Part shown: positions 1-7,566 of the stretch, piece by piece
Position numbering within the stretch: position 1 is the stretch's first letter
Layout: each line of letters opens with the position of its first letter
Assembly: GCF_000812565.1 (NCBI RefSeq)
Contig: NZ_JTAM01000022.1
Coordinates: forward strand, 1 to 64,000
Direction of reading: 5' to 3'
Origin: Flammeovirga sp. OC4
Lineage (GTDB): Bacteria > Bacteroidota > Bacteroidia > Cytophagales > Flammeovirgaceae
Length of the DNA stretch: 64,000 nt
The notes under the pieces: generated by a model
Told to the model about the DNA's origin: nothing
Database searches by the model: none
The model's input: only the letters and a program-made list of their open reading frames with translations
Program-made: the position numbers and the translations under genes

Positions 1-655
1 GGACTCGCTACCTTCAAAACCATTACTTAAGGCTATCGCATAAGCAGAGGAACCATTTGATCCGGCAGCTCCAGTCTCACCTTGCTCGCCCTGTTCGCCT
101 TTTAAGGACGATAACCACTCTGATTCACTACCTTCAAAGCCATTACTTACGGCTATTGCATAAGCGGATGACCCATCAATACCATTGGCTCCAGCAGCAC
201 CAGTCTCACCCTGTTCTCCTTGTTCACCCTGCTCACCAGTTTCGCCTTTTAATGACGATAACCACTCTGATTCACTACCTTCAAAACCATTACTTAAGGC
301 TATTGCATAAGCAGAAGAACCATCTGATCCAGCAGCACCAGTCTCACCTTGTTCTCCCTGCTCACCTGTTTCACCTTTTAAAGATGATAACCACTCGGAC
401 TCACTGCCTTCAAAGCCATTACTTACGGCTATTGCATAAGCGGATGATCCATTTGATCCAGCGGCTCCAGTCTCACCTTGCTCACCCTTTTCACCCTGTT
501 CTCCCTGCTCACCGGTTTCGCCTTTTAAAGATGATAACCACTCGGACTCACTGCCTTCAAAGCCATTACTTACGGCTATTGCATAAGCAGATGCTCCGTC
601 TTCACCATCTTTTGCTTCTTTCAATGAAGTCACCCATTCTTCTTCTGTACCTTCA
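1..655 (-). repeat. In-frame tandem repeats coding for collagen-like modules
   Basis: Five near-identical DNA modules begin with (t/g)ga(t/c)tc(a/g)ct at about 1, 121, 268, 397 and 544, and a diverged sixth lies near 639. The spacings are 120, 147, 129 and 147 bp, all multiples of three, so only the number of Gly-X-Y triplets in the linker differs. The protein module is SAYAIA(V/L)SNGFEGSESEWL followed by SSLKGE and a variable number of G-E-Q/G-E-T triplets. High nucleotide identity between modules points to recent duplication or gene conversion. Confidence 0.9.
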
Positions 656-1263
656 AAACCATTTATGAGTGCCAACTCATAGGCCGACAACCCTCTATCA
701 CCCTGTAAACTAGGCGTTGTATACCACGTACCATCACTAAAGTTAAATGTAAACTTACCATCTCCTTCATAGATAGTCGATACAATGCCAACTCCGTCTG
801 CTCCATCTTCACCTTTTTCACCATCTATTCCATCTTCTCCATCAATTCCTTTTACAGTATTCCCTGCCCTTTCAGCATATAAAGCATATGGGACACTCAT
901 CATTTGTGATATTGTGGTAATAGAATAATCCTCACCACCATTAGGATCTATTTCTGATTTGATGTAATAGATATCGGCTCCCCAATCAATTTCGGAGAAT
1001 GTTCCAATGACTTGACCACCATTGCCAACTGCCAACGTCAAGAGACCTGAAGTGTTGGTTGATGGAAAATGAATTTCACTGTAAACCGATGTACCAGAAA
1101 TATCACCTTGAATGATGCTTATTCTGACACTTACATCTTGGCTTTTAATTAATTCTCCATCGGCATCTCGCACTACGGCTTGATAGCTCATATAATGTGG
1201 AACTTGGGCATAGGTCGCCCAACTTACCACAAGGAGGGTAAGTAGAATGTAGATTGATTTCAT
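1..1263 (-). CDS. Collagen-like repeat surface protein, 5' part only
   Basis: The reading frame opens with ATG at 1263 and stays open for 421 codons to the left edge, so the C-terminus is outside the window. Residues 1-20 form a signal peptide ending in TYAQ. Next comes a domain of about 120 residues starting VPHYMSYQAVVRDADGELI, a type common at the front of Bacteroidota surface proteins. A short Gly-X-Y stretch (KGIDGEDGIDGEKGEDG) and repeated modules of the SAYAIAVSNGFEGSESEWL type follow, joined by GETGEQGEQGETGAAG linkers. It probably forms an extended trimeric stalk. The gene lies 40 bp downstream of the T9SS-tagged gene on the same strand. The missing C-terminus may hold a sorting domain; this is an inference. 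The function is unknown. Confidence 0.85.
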   Translation of the reverse strand, partial: MKSIYILLTLLVVSWATYAQVPHYMSYQAVVRDADGELIKSQDVSVRISIIQGDISGTSVYSEIHFPSTNTSGLLTLAVGNGGQVIGTFSEIDWGADIYYIKSEIDPNGGEDYSITTISQMMSVPYALYAERAGNTVKGIDGEDGIDGEKGEDGADGVGIVSTIYEGDGKFTFNFSDGTWYTTPSLQGDRGLSAYELALINGFEGTEEEWVTSLKEAKDGEDGASAYAIAVSNGFEGSESEWLSSLKGETGEQGEQGEKGEQGETGAAGSNGSSAYAIAVSNGFEGSESEWLSSLKGETGEQGEQGETGAAGSDGSSAYAIALSNGFEGSESEWLSSLKGETGEQGEQGEQGETGAAGANGIDGSSAYAIAVSNGFEGSESEWLSSLKGEQGEQGETGAAGSNGSSAYAIALSNGFEGSES

Positions 1264-1303
1264 AGTTGATGTTATTGAGATGAATGTTAGGGATCTGATT
1301 TGC

Positions 1304-1792
1304 TTAATTCTTCACCACTTTAAAGGTTTTCACAACCGCACTTTCGTGAAAAACCTGTACTAGATATATACCGGACGGGTATGGTTCTAACGGAAGTTTA
1401 GACTCATACCTAAACTGATCTATTTTAAATAATTCTTTCCCTTCTGCAGTATGTAAAGAAGCACTTAGCATTTTAGGGGAAGGTGTTTTTAAAGTTAGAA
1501 AATGAGTAACAGGATTTGGAAATGCATTCATTTCTAAATCACTTGTTAAATCCCAATTTGAGGTTGGAAGTTTTATTTCTGAAATTTCATAGGGCTGTAA
1601 GACGCCTTCGTGTACAGTATAACTGAGGTTTTCACCCATTTGGACAAAAACTTGACCTACAGAAGTCGTTACACTATTCGTATTGTTTGATACTGTAGCA
1701 CCAGATACATTGAGCGTCGATTGAGCTTGTAGAATCAGAGAAAATAAACAGAAAAAAACAGTAAGAGTAACATGAGTATATTTAATCATCAT
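1304..1792 (-). CDS. Small secreted protein with T9SS type A sorting domain
   Basis: This 162-residue protein has an N-terminal signal peptide ending near LQAQS. A middle region contains VSGATVSNNTNSVTTSVGQ, a short beta-rich motif seen in front of sorting domains in this phylum. The C-terminal portion (NAFPNPVTHFLTLK ... GIYLVQV ... VKTFKVVKN) has the features of the Por_Secre_tail / TIGR04183 sorting domain. It should therefore cross the outer membrane by type IX secretion and be anchored or released at the surface. There is almost no cargo besides the sorting domain. It precedes the collagen-like gene by 40 bp, probably in one transcript. Confidence 0.8.
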   Translation of the reverse strand: MMIKYTHVTLTVFFCLFSLILQAQSTLNVSGATVSNNTNSVTTSVGQVFVQMGENLSYTVHEGVLQPYEISEIKLPTSNWDLTSDLEMNAFPNPVTHFLTLKTPSPKMLSASLHTAEGKELFKIDQFRYESKLPLEPYPSGIYLVQVFHESAVVKTFKVVKN

Positions 1793-2108
1793 AGTAAAAT
1801 AACCGTAGCTAATTTAGTAGAAAGTCTATTTCGGGTGCTCAAATATCCCCTTTTTAATATGAAAAAACAACATGCATACTAGTATTTTGAACTTTATTCC
1901 TCTACATCAAAATATTTTTATAACATCTTTATTAACTGTAATTTACATTTCTTAAATTGCCCTCGACTAAGAAGCGTGTTTAAAATCTCTACTTTATAAA
2001 TACACACCCTTTCAAAATGATGATTTTTCCTCGTAATACTAAAACTGATCATTCATTTCTAAATATTACAGAGGACAAACCTACTCTAACATATCTCTGT
2101 TTTGTCTT
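1793..2108. other. Divergent intergenic region, no gene seen
   Basis: This AT-rich 316-bp gap separates the divergent T9SS-tagged gene and the 507-aa lipoprotein gene. It must carry both promoters, but I found no exact TAnnTTTG element on either strand. The nearest on the minus side is GATATTTG around 1840-1850. No ORF with coding character is visible. Confidence 0.5.
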
Positions 2109-3632
2109 ATGAAACTTCTAACTAAAGTTGTTCTTTTCGTTGTTACTTTATCATGTGTTTTTTCTTGTATTGCTTTAGACGATGAATTTTTTCCAACAGT
2201 AAGCAATAATATTATTCCTGATAAAGTCTATTATTATTATGACTCTATTCACGTCAATGTGATGTTTAGAGATAATGCATTGATCCAAGAAACGAATGTA
2301 AAAGTAGCTTTACTAGAACAAAATGGGGGAGAAAGTAATACAGTTGCTTTTACCTTTGATAGCACCTATAGTAATGTTGCTACAAGATTAATGAAGTTTG
2401 ATTCTACTTTTATTGTACCCTTGAATGCAGAAACTGGTAAATACCTATTAGAAACGACCAATAAGGATGCAAGTAATAATTACACAAAAGACACGACTTA
2501 TTTTTACATAGATACTGATACCACCTCCCCTTCCATTGAGCAATTTTCGGTTCGATCTACAAATGAAAAAAATACCATTGATAATCAGTTTTGCAAAGGA
2601 GATGTTGTTGAAGTGAATGCTTTTGTAACGGATAATATAGAATTATATAGAGTAGGTGTTGCTTTTGATGAAGGTGAAACCATTTATTTTGATACAGAAG
2701 GTCGGTCAACAGGAATAGGTACTTTACTTCAAAATGAAATTTCGATACCAAGTGATATCAGCAATGGCTCTCATCAATTTAAATTATTGATTGAAGATAT
2801 TTATGGTAATACGACAATGTTGAGCGAAGCCATCAGCATAGATTGTGAAAATGACCCTGCCGAACTTATTACAGTTGTGGAAGAGTCTGGTAAAGATGTT
2901 CCTTCTAATGGTATTATTCCTTTAAACCCTGGTGAACAATTCAACCTTACCAGTCTAATATTTGAAGATACAGGAGGTTTAGATTCTGCACGATTAGAAG
3001 TTACACGTTATCAAGGTGAGAATGATCCTATTGTAGAAACTCCAATCGATGTTGATTTAGAAGGTGCTATTGAAACGGATCTATCAGAGCTATTTATTGA
3101 CTACCTTTCCTTTGGTTTCGATAAAATCGAGACAAATGAGGGTGACCTAATTGAAGTCAGTATTAAAATAAAAGATCTAAATCAGACTTGGGAAAATGCA
3201 TCTTCTTTCAATTTTTCTCTACAATCTAAAAAGGATGAAAAGCCAGAAATAGTCGTTCATCACTTAGTCATCAATGGAGTGAATACTGAAGTGAATCCCG
3301 ATGAGGAATACGACCTTACCGATCTACTTCTTGAAAATCAGAATTTGCAAATTGGAATTGATGGTGTTATCAACGAAGAGGTTGGATTGTCATCTGTTCG
3401 ATACTCTTTTGAAAGTGATCATAGAAGTATCCAGTCTTTTGGAAGAATCATTAACTTATCAGAAGAAGAACTCACTCTCCCTGTATCTATAGAAGAAGTG
3501 ATTGAAACCACCTTTCCCATCAACTATAATGAACACTTAGATGGAAAAATCACCTACAATCTTGAAATCACTGTTACAGATCTTAAAGGACAATCAGATA
3601 GCATTAATTTCATATTGAGTGCAGATTACTAA
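2109..3632 (+). CDS. Surface lipoprotein with Ig-like beta-sandwich repeats, function unknown
   Basis: This 507-residue protein starts with a lipoprotein signal (SCVFSC, lipidated Cys about residue 20). The rest is acidic and beta-rich with repeated themes: DTTSPSIEQFSV, FVTDNIELYRVGV, LLIEDIYGNT, ITVTDLKGQSD. These look like successive Ig/cadherin-like sandwiches such as the DUF4625-type lipoproteins of Bacteroidota. That family assignment is from memory and tentative. There is no catalytic motif and no sorting domain. The gene stands alone between a divergent T9SS gene and a convergent MFS gene. A structural or binding role at the outer membrane is an inference. Confidence 0.6.
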   Translation: MKLLTKVVLFVVTLSCVFSCIALDDEFFPTVSNNIIPDKVYYYYDSIHVNVMFRDNALIQETNVKVALLEQNGGESNTVAFTFDSTYSNVATRLMKFDSTFIVPLNAETGKYLLETTNKDASNNYTKDTTYFYIDTDTTSPSIEQFSVRSTNEKNTIDNQFCKGDVVEVNAFVTDNIELYRVGVAFDEGETIYFDTEGRSTGIGTLLQNEISIPSDISNGSHQFKLLIEDIYGNTTMLSEAISIDCENDPAELITVVEESGKDVPSNGIIPLNPGEQFNLTSLIFEDTGGLDSARLEVTRYQGENDPIVETPIDVDLEGAIETDLSELFIDYLSFGFDKIETNEGDLIEVSIKIKDLNQTWENASSFNFSLQSKKDEKPEIVVHHLVINGVNTEVNPDEEYDLTDLLLENQNLQIGIDGVINEEVGLSSVRYSFESDHRSIQSFGRIINLSEEELTLPVSIEEVIETTFPINYNEHLDGKITYNLEITVTDLKGQSDSINFILSADY

Positions 3633-3673
3633 ACTATTTATTGTTTTGAGTTTGAAAACCTCTTGCTTTAGCC

Positions 3674-5185
3674 CTAATTCTTGATAGTCAAAAAACTTAT
3701 CAGGCTTGAAAGCAATGCTAATAACATTGCTATTATTACCACACCATCAAAAGACGATATAAAGGCTTCTTTATAAATTTGTTGGGCTTGAAGGACAATT
3801 TCTTTATCCAATGTCGAAGGTGGTTTTGCTGCCGTGAAATCTTCCGCTTCTTCAATCAATAATTCTTGAGCACTTTGTTCAATCCCCAAAGTTTCTACTT
3901 TTTCAATCACTTCACCTTTAAAAGAAAATAAAGCAAAAGCACCTAACAAAGCAATGGCCAAAACACTTGCTGCTCTTGCTACTGTATTGTTGATTCCTGA
4001 TGCTACGCCGATATTAGCTTCATTCACAGACCCCATTACGGCCGTAGTAAGCGGGGCTACTACAATTCCCATCCCTATCCCAATCAATAAAAAAGGAAGC
4101 ATAAATGTGCTCCAATAGGACGAAGCTCCCTCTGAAATTCCAATTAGAGTAAATGCAAAATACCCTACTGCTACGATCAACGGTCCAATAATCAAGGGTA
4201 AACGATAACCCTTTTGATCAATATATTTACCCATAAGTGGAGAAATAGTAGCAATACAAATAATAATAGGTAACATCGATAAACCTGCTTTTACTTCACT
4301 ATATCCTTGAATTTGAATGAGATTTAAAGGCACAAAAAATAAAGCTCCACTCATTGCCATATACAGAAATAAAGTCATCAAATTCGCTCCTGTAAAGGTT
4401 TTGGATTGAAACAAAGAGAGTGGCATCATTGGATTTTGAATTCTTTTTTGACTGTAAGTAAAAATGATCAATGTGGTAACTCCTACCCCTACGCTAATTA
4501 AAATTACGGGGTGCTGAAAGCCCAAATCCGATGACTCTGTAAAACCAAATGTAACTCCTGCCAATCCTAAAGTCACTAAAACAGCTCCAACAATATCCAA
4601 CTTTTGAGCACTACTATTTTTTGATTCTGGCACTTTGTAAAGTATGCCGAAAAACACAAAAATAGAAAGTGGAATATTCAAGAAGAAAATCACTCTCCAA
4701 TACCCCATGCCTGCCAACCATCCTCCTAAAATAGGGCCTATGATTCCCATCAAGGCACTAAAAGTGGACCATAAACCAATTGCTTTTCCCCTGTTTTCAT
4801 TATCAAAATGAGCTGACAATATGGATAAGCTGCCAGGGGTTAATAACGCTCCTCCTATTCCCTGAAAACCTCTAGCGACTAACAATTGGGAAGCATTTTG
4901 AGCCAATCCACATACCAAAGATGAAATGGAAAACAAGACTAATCCCATCAGAAAAATTCGGTTTCTCCCATAAAGATCTCCTAATGCCCCTCCTACCATT
5001 AATAAAGCTGAAAGAAAAAGGGCATAGCCATTGATCACCCATAGCAATTGTGTTCCTGTCAATTCCATCTCTTTTTGTAGCGCAGGCAAAGCGACATTCA
5101 GCGCAGAACCATCAATAAACACAAGGCTTGAAGCCATTATTGTAGTGAGTAATGTCCATTTTTGAGTTGTAGAATAGGAGCTCAT
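3674..5185 (-). CDS. MFS transporter, DHA2 (EmrB/QacA) family drug exporter
   Basis: At 503 residues with about 14 predicted hydrophobic segments, this fits the 14-TM DHA2 group of proton-driven multidrug exporters. The N-terminal half carries the DHA2 start (FIDGSALNVALPALQKEM), motif A (GALGDLYGRNRIFLMG) and the RGFQGIGGALLTPGSLS segment. A hydrophilic loop of about 50 residues lies before the last helix. It is transcribed away from the molybdenum hydroxylase operon across a 296-bp gap. The substrate cannot be predicted, and no regulator gene is adjacent. Confidence 0.9.
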   Translation of the reverse strand: MSSYSTTQKWTLLTTIMASSLVFIDGSALNVALPALQKEMELTGTQLLWVINGYALFLSALLMVGGALGDLYGRNRIFLMGLVLFSISSLVCGLAQNASQLLVARGFQGIGGALLTPGSLSILSAHFDNENRGKAIGLWSTFSALMGIIGPILGGWLAGMGYWRVIFFLNIPLSIFVFFGILYKVPESKNSSAQKLDIVGAVLVTLGLAGVTFGFTESSDLGFQHPVILISVGVGVTTLIIFTYSQKRIQNPMMPLSLFQSKTFTGANLMTLFLYMAMSGALFFVPLNLIQIQGYSEVKAGLSMLPIIICIATISPLMGKYIDQKGYRLPLIIGPLIVAVGYFAFTLIGISEGASSYWSTFMLPFLLIGIGMGIVVAPLTTAVMGSVNEANIGVASGINNTVARAASVLAIALLGAFALFSFKGEVIEKVETLGIEQSAQELLIEEAEDFTAAKPPSTLDKEIVLQAQQIYKEAFISSFDGVVIIAMLLALLSSLISFLTIKN

Positions 5186-5481
5186 AGTGTTGATTTGAAA
5201 TTGATAAGAATGAAAAATAGCAATTGGAATAGATTGATGATCTATTGGGTAAATATTGTATACCCCGCTAAAGATAAAACTTATAAATTATATTAATAAA
5301 ATTGAAAATGTTCGATCTATTTTACTTTATAAGTATATTAGTTGCAGCACATGTAAGTACTAGCCATCAGTAAACAAAAGACGTAATGGTAGTAAAAGAT
5401 AGAGTGCAATATTTATCTTCACCTCCATTCCACTTTTTTAAACCTTTTGGCTTAGGTCATTATCCTTCTTAACTTTTATCA

Positions 5482-6486
5482 ATGATTCACGAACTTAAAG
5501 ATATCGTCTACTCTTCCTATTACGCTCAACAACAACAAATCAAAACTGTACTCATATCAGTAGTTGGCTTGAATGGTTCTTCCTACCGTAAACCGGGGGT
5601 AAGAATGTTACTTTGGGAAAATGATAAAATGATCGGTGCAATAAGTGGTGGGTGCGTTGAAAAAGAAATGATAAGACAAGCTCAAAGTGTTTTTAAAAGC
5701 GGTCATTCTAAGGTAATAGAATATGATGGACGCTTCCGATTAGGATGCGAAGGCGTATTAAAAATTCTGATTGAACCCTTTCATGTCAACCAAGAACAAT
5801 TGGATCAATTTCAAATAGTTTTAGATAAAAGGGAAATCATTACGATAGAGAGTTATTACTCTGAACAGTCTTCCTTAATGGGCAAAAGTGGTTCTCTCAT
5901 TTTTAGTCAAGAGGATTCAATCTATGGCAAACCCTTCACTTTCAATCTTTCATTTGAAAAATATCAACAAACGCTTTCTCCGGAGTTTCAACTCTTTATT
6001 TTCGGAGCAGAACATGATGCTAAGGCACTTTGTCAATTTGCAGCATTGACAGGATGGAATGTACAAATTATTGATACTTTAAAAGGAACGGCTGATGTCA
6101 CTGATTTTTCTGGTGCAAAAAACTTGATCCGTTTGAATGAAGATGATATACACCAACTCTGCATTGATGAACATACAGCTATAGTGGTAATGACCCACAG
6201 TTTTGTCAAAGATTTGGCCTATCTATTACAGCTACATCAAAAAAAGTTCGCCTATTTGGGTGTATTGGGAGCGAAAAAGAGAATTGGAAAACTGATGGAT
6301 CAGATGATAGAATTTAATCCTACCATTGACACTGAGTTTTTGGATGCTATTCATAGCCCTTGTGGTTTAGACATTGGAAGTATCACTCCTCAAGAAATTA
6401 GTATCTCTATAATTGCAGAGATCATCTCTGTTTGTAGAGGAAAAGTTCCAAATTCACTTTCATATAAAGCGTTGAACAATGCATAG
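5482..6486 (+). CDS. XdhC/CoxI family molybdenum cofactor chaperone
   Basis: This 334-residue protein has two parts. The N-terminal XdhC_CoxI domain (GSSYRKPGVRML, ISGGCVEKEM, LGCEGVLKILIEP) is followed from about residue 165 by a Rossmann-like XdhC_C domain (LFIFGAEHDAKAL, YLGVLGAKKRIGKLMDQM, CGLDIGSITPQEIS). Proteins of this family bind and sulfurate molybdenum cofactor and insert it into xanthine dehydrogenase-type enzymes. The gene overlaps the next by 8 bp and heads the hydroxylase operon, so its client is almost surely the enzyme encoded at 7106-9669. Confidence 0.92.
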   Translation: MIHELKDIVYSSYYAQQQQIKTVLISVVGLNGSSYRKPGVRMLLWENDKMIGAISGGCVEKEMIRQAQSVFKSGHSKVIEYDGRFRLGCEGVLKILIEPFHVNQEQLDQFQIVLDKREIITIESYYSEQSSLMGKSGSLIFSQEDSIYGKPFTFNLSFEKYQQTLSPEFQLFIFGAEHDAKALCQFAALTGWNVQIIDTLKGTADVTDFSGAKNLIRLNEDDIHQLCIDEHTAIVVMTHSFVKDLAYLLQLHQKKFAYLGVLGAKKRIGKLMDQMIEFNPTIDTEFLDAIHSPCGLDIGSITPQEISISIIAEIISVCRGKVPNSLSYKALNNA

Positions 6487-7072
6487 AGCAGTTTTACTAC
6501 TTTGTGCTGGAAATTCTAACAGATTAGGCAGACCAAAACAACTTTTGGAGTGGGATGGAAAAAGTATTTTAGAACACATTATCCATCAGGTACAACCTTT
6601 GGGGTTCCCTGTTTTTGGAGTGACTGGAGGGTATCAAGCTGAAATTGCTCCCGTCCTTCAAAAAAATAATATACAAGAATTCTTCTGTTCAGAATGGGAA
6701 TTAGGAATGGGAGAAAGCATTCGGTTTGGCATTCAATCCATTTTGAAACAAAAACCGGATACACAAAAAATCATGATAGCACTAAGTGATATGCCTTTAG
6801 TGGGGACATCACATTTTGAAGCACTTTGGCATCAATCCAAAACTTCAAAAATTGTTATCAGTCAATTTCAAAAGGTGAAAGGAGTACCAGTCGTTTTTGA
6901 TTGCTCTTTCTTTCCTGCACTGTTGCAACTCAGCGGAGATCAAGGGGCAAAACCATTGCTACAAAAACACTTTAATGAAGTGGACATTCTTTCCTCTGAG
7001 CAACCTTTTTTTGACGTTGACACTGAAAAAGATTATCAGAAGTTATTAACTTTTTCTTCGAACAAAAAATAA
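6479..7072 (+). CDS. MobA-like NTP transferase, molybdenum cofactor cytidylyltransferase type
   Basis: This 197-residue single-domain nucleotidyltransferase has the start motif LLCAGNSNRLGRPKQLLEW, a variant of the LAAGxSxRMGxxK signature with Arg and Lys for the triphosphate. It also has GMGESIRFGI and the metal-binding region ALSDMPLV. Its place between an XdhC chaperone and hydroxylase subunits matches the MocA type, which makes the molybdopterin cytosine dinucleotide used by xanthine oxidase-family enzymes. It overlaps xdhC and probably is translationally coupled. Cytidylyl rather than guanylyl specificity is inferred from context. Confidence 0.88.
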   Translation: MHRAVLLLCAGNSNRLGRPKQLLEWDGKSILEHIIHQVQPLGFPVFGVTGGYQAEIAPVLQKNNIQEFFCSEWELGMGESIRFGIQSILKQKPDTQKIMIALSDMPLVGTSHFEALWHQSKTSKIVISQFQKVKGVPVVFDCSFFPALLQLSGDQGAKPLLQKHFNEVDILSSEQPFFDVDTEKDYQKLLTFSSNKK

Positions 7073-7105
7073 GACACAAAGAACAAACATTTATTATAAA
7101 TAACT

Positions 7106-7564
7106 ATGAAATTCGATTTAAAAATCAACAAAAAAAACTACTCTGTTGATGTAGAAGATGGCACACCTTTGCTTTGGGTGTTGAGAGATGAATTGGAATT
7201 AGTGGGAACAAAGTTTGGGTGCGGAATTGGTGAATGTGGAGCCTGTACTGTACATATTGATGGTAAAGCAGAACGCAGCTGTCAGCAAATGGTGGAGCTT
7301 GTAGAAGGGAAAGAAATCACTACTATTGAAGGACTTTCTGAAAACGGTGATCACCCAATACAAGAAGCTTGGGAAACCATTGATGTTCCACAATGTGGCT
7401 ATTGTCAGAGTGGACAAATGATGACTGCATCTGCATTATTGATGAAAAACCCATCACCTTCCAATCAAGAAATCAGAATGGCAATGAATGGTAACATCTG
7501 CCGTTGTGCCTCTTATAATCGAATTGAAAAAGCCGTTGCTTTAGCAGCTGAGAAAATAAAATAA
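7106..7564 (+). CDS. 2Fe-2S subunit of a xanthine dehydrogenase-family hydroxylase (IorA-like)
   Basis: At 152 residues this is the usual length of the small iron-sulfur subunit. The N-terminal plant-type ferredoxin domain has CGIGECGACTV (C-x4-C-x2-C) and a fourth Cys in RSCQQ. The C-terminal helical 2Fe-2S domain has the CGYCQSGQMM and NICRCASYNRI pairs. It passes electrons from the molybdenum site outward. No FAD subunit is encoded nearby, as in isoquinoline 1-oxidoreductase and aldehyde-oxidising IorAB systems. The stop lies 2 bp before the next start. Confidence 0.93.
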   Translation: MKFDLKINKKNYSVDVEDGTPLLWVLRDELELVGTKFGCGIGECGACTVHIDGKAERSCQQMVELVEGKEITTIEGLSENGDHPIQEAWETIDVPQCGYCQSGQMMTASALLMKNPSPSNQEIRMAMNGNICRCASYNRIEKAVALAAEKIK

Positions 7565-7566
7565 CC

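Noticed and set aside
57-668. Plus-strand frame of 203 codons rich in Leu, His and Gln
   Set aside because: It is the antisense shadow of the collagen-like repeat gene; composition and periodic repeats come from the opposite strand.
5386-5472. 28-codon plus-strand ORF just upstream of the XdhC gene
   Set aside because: No signal peptide, no recognisable motif and no paralogue; ORFs of this length are expected by chance.
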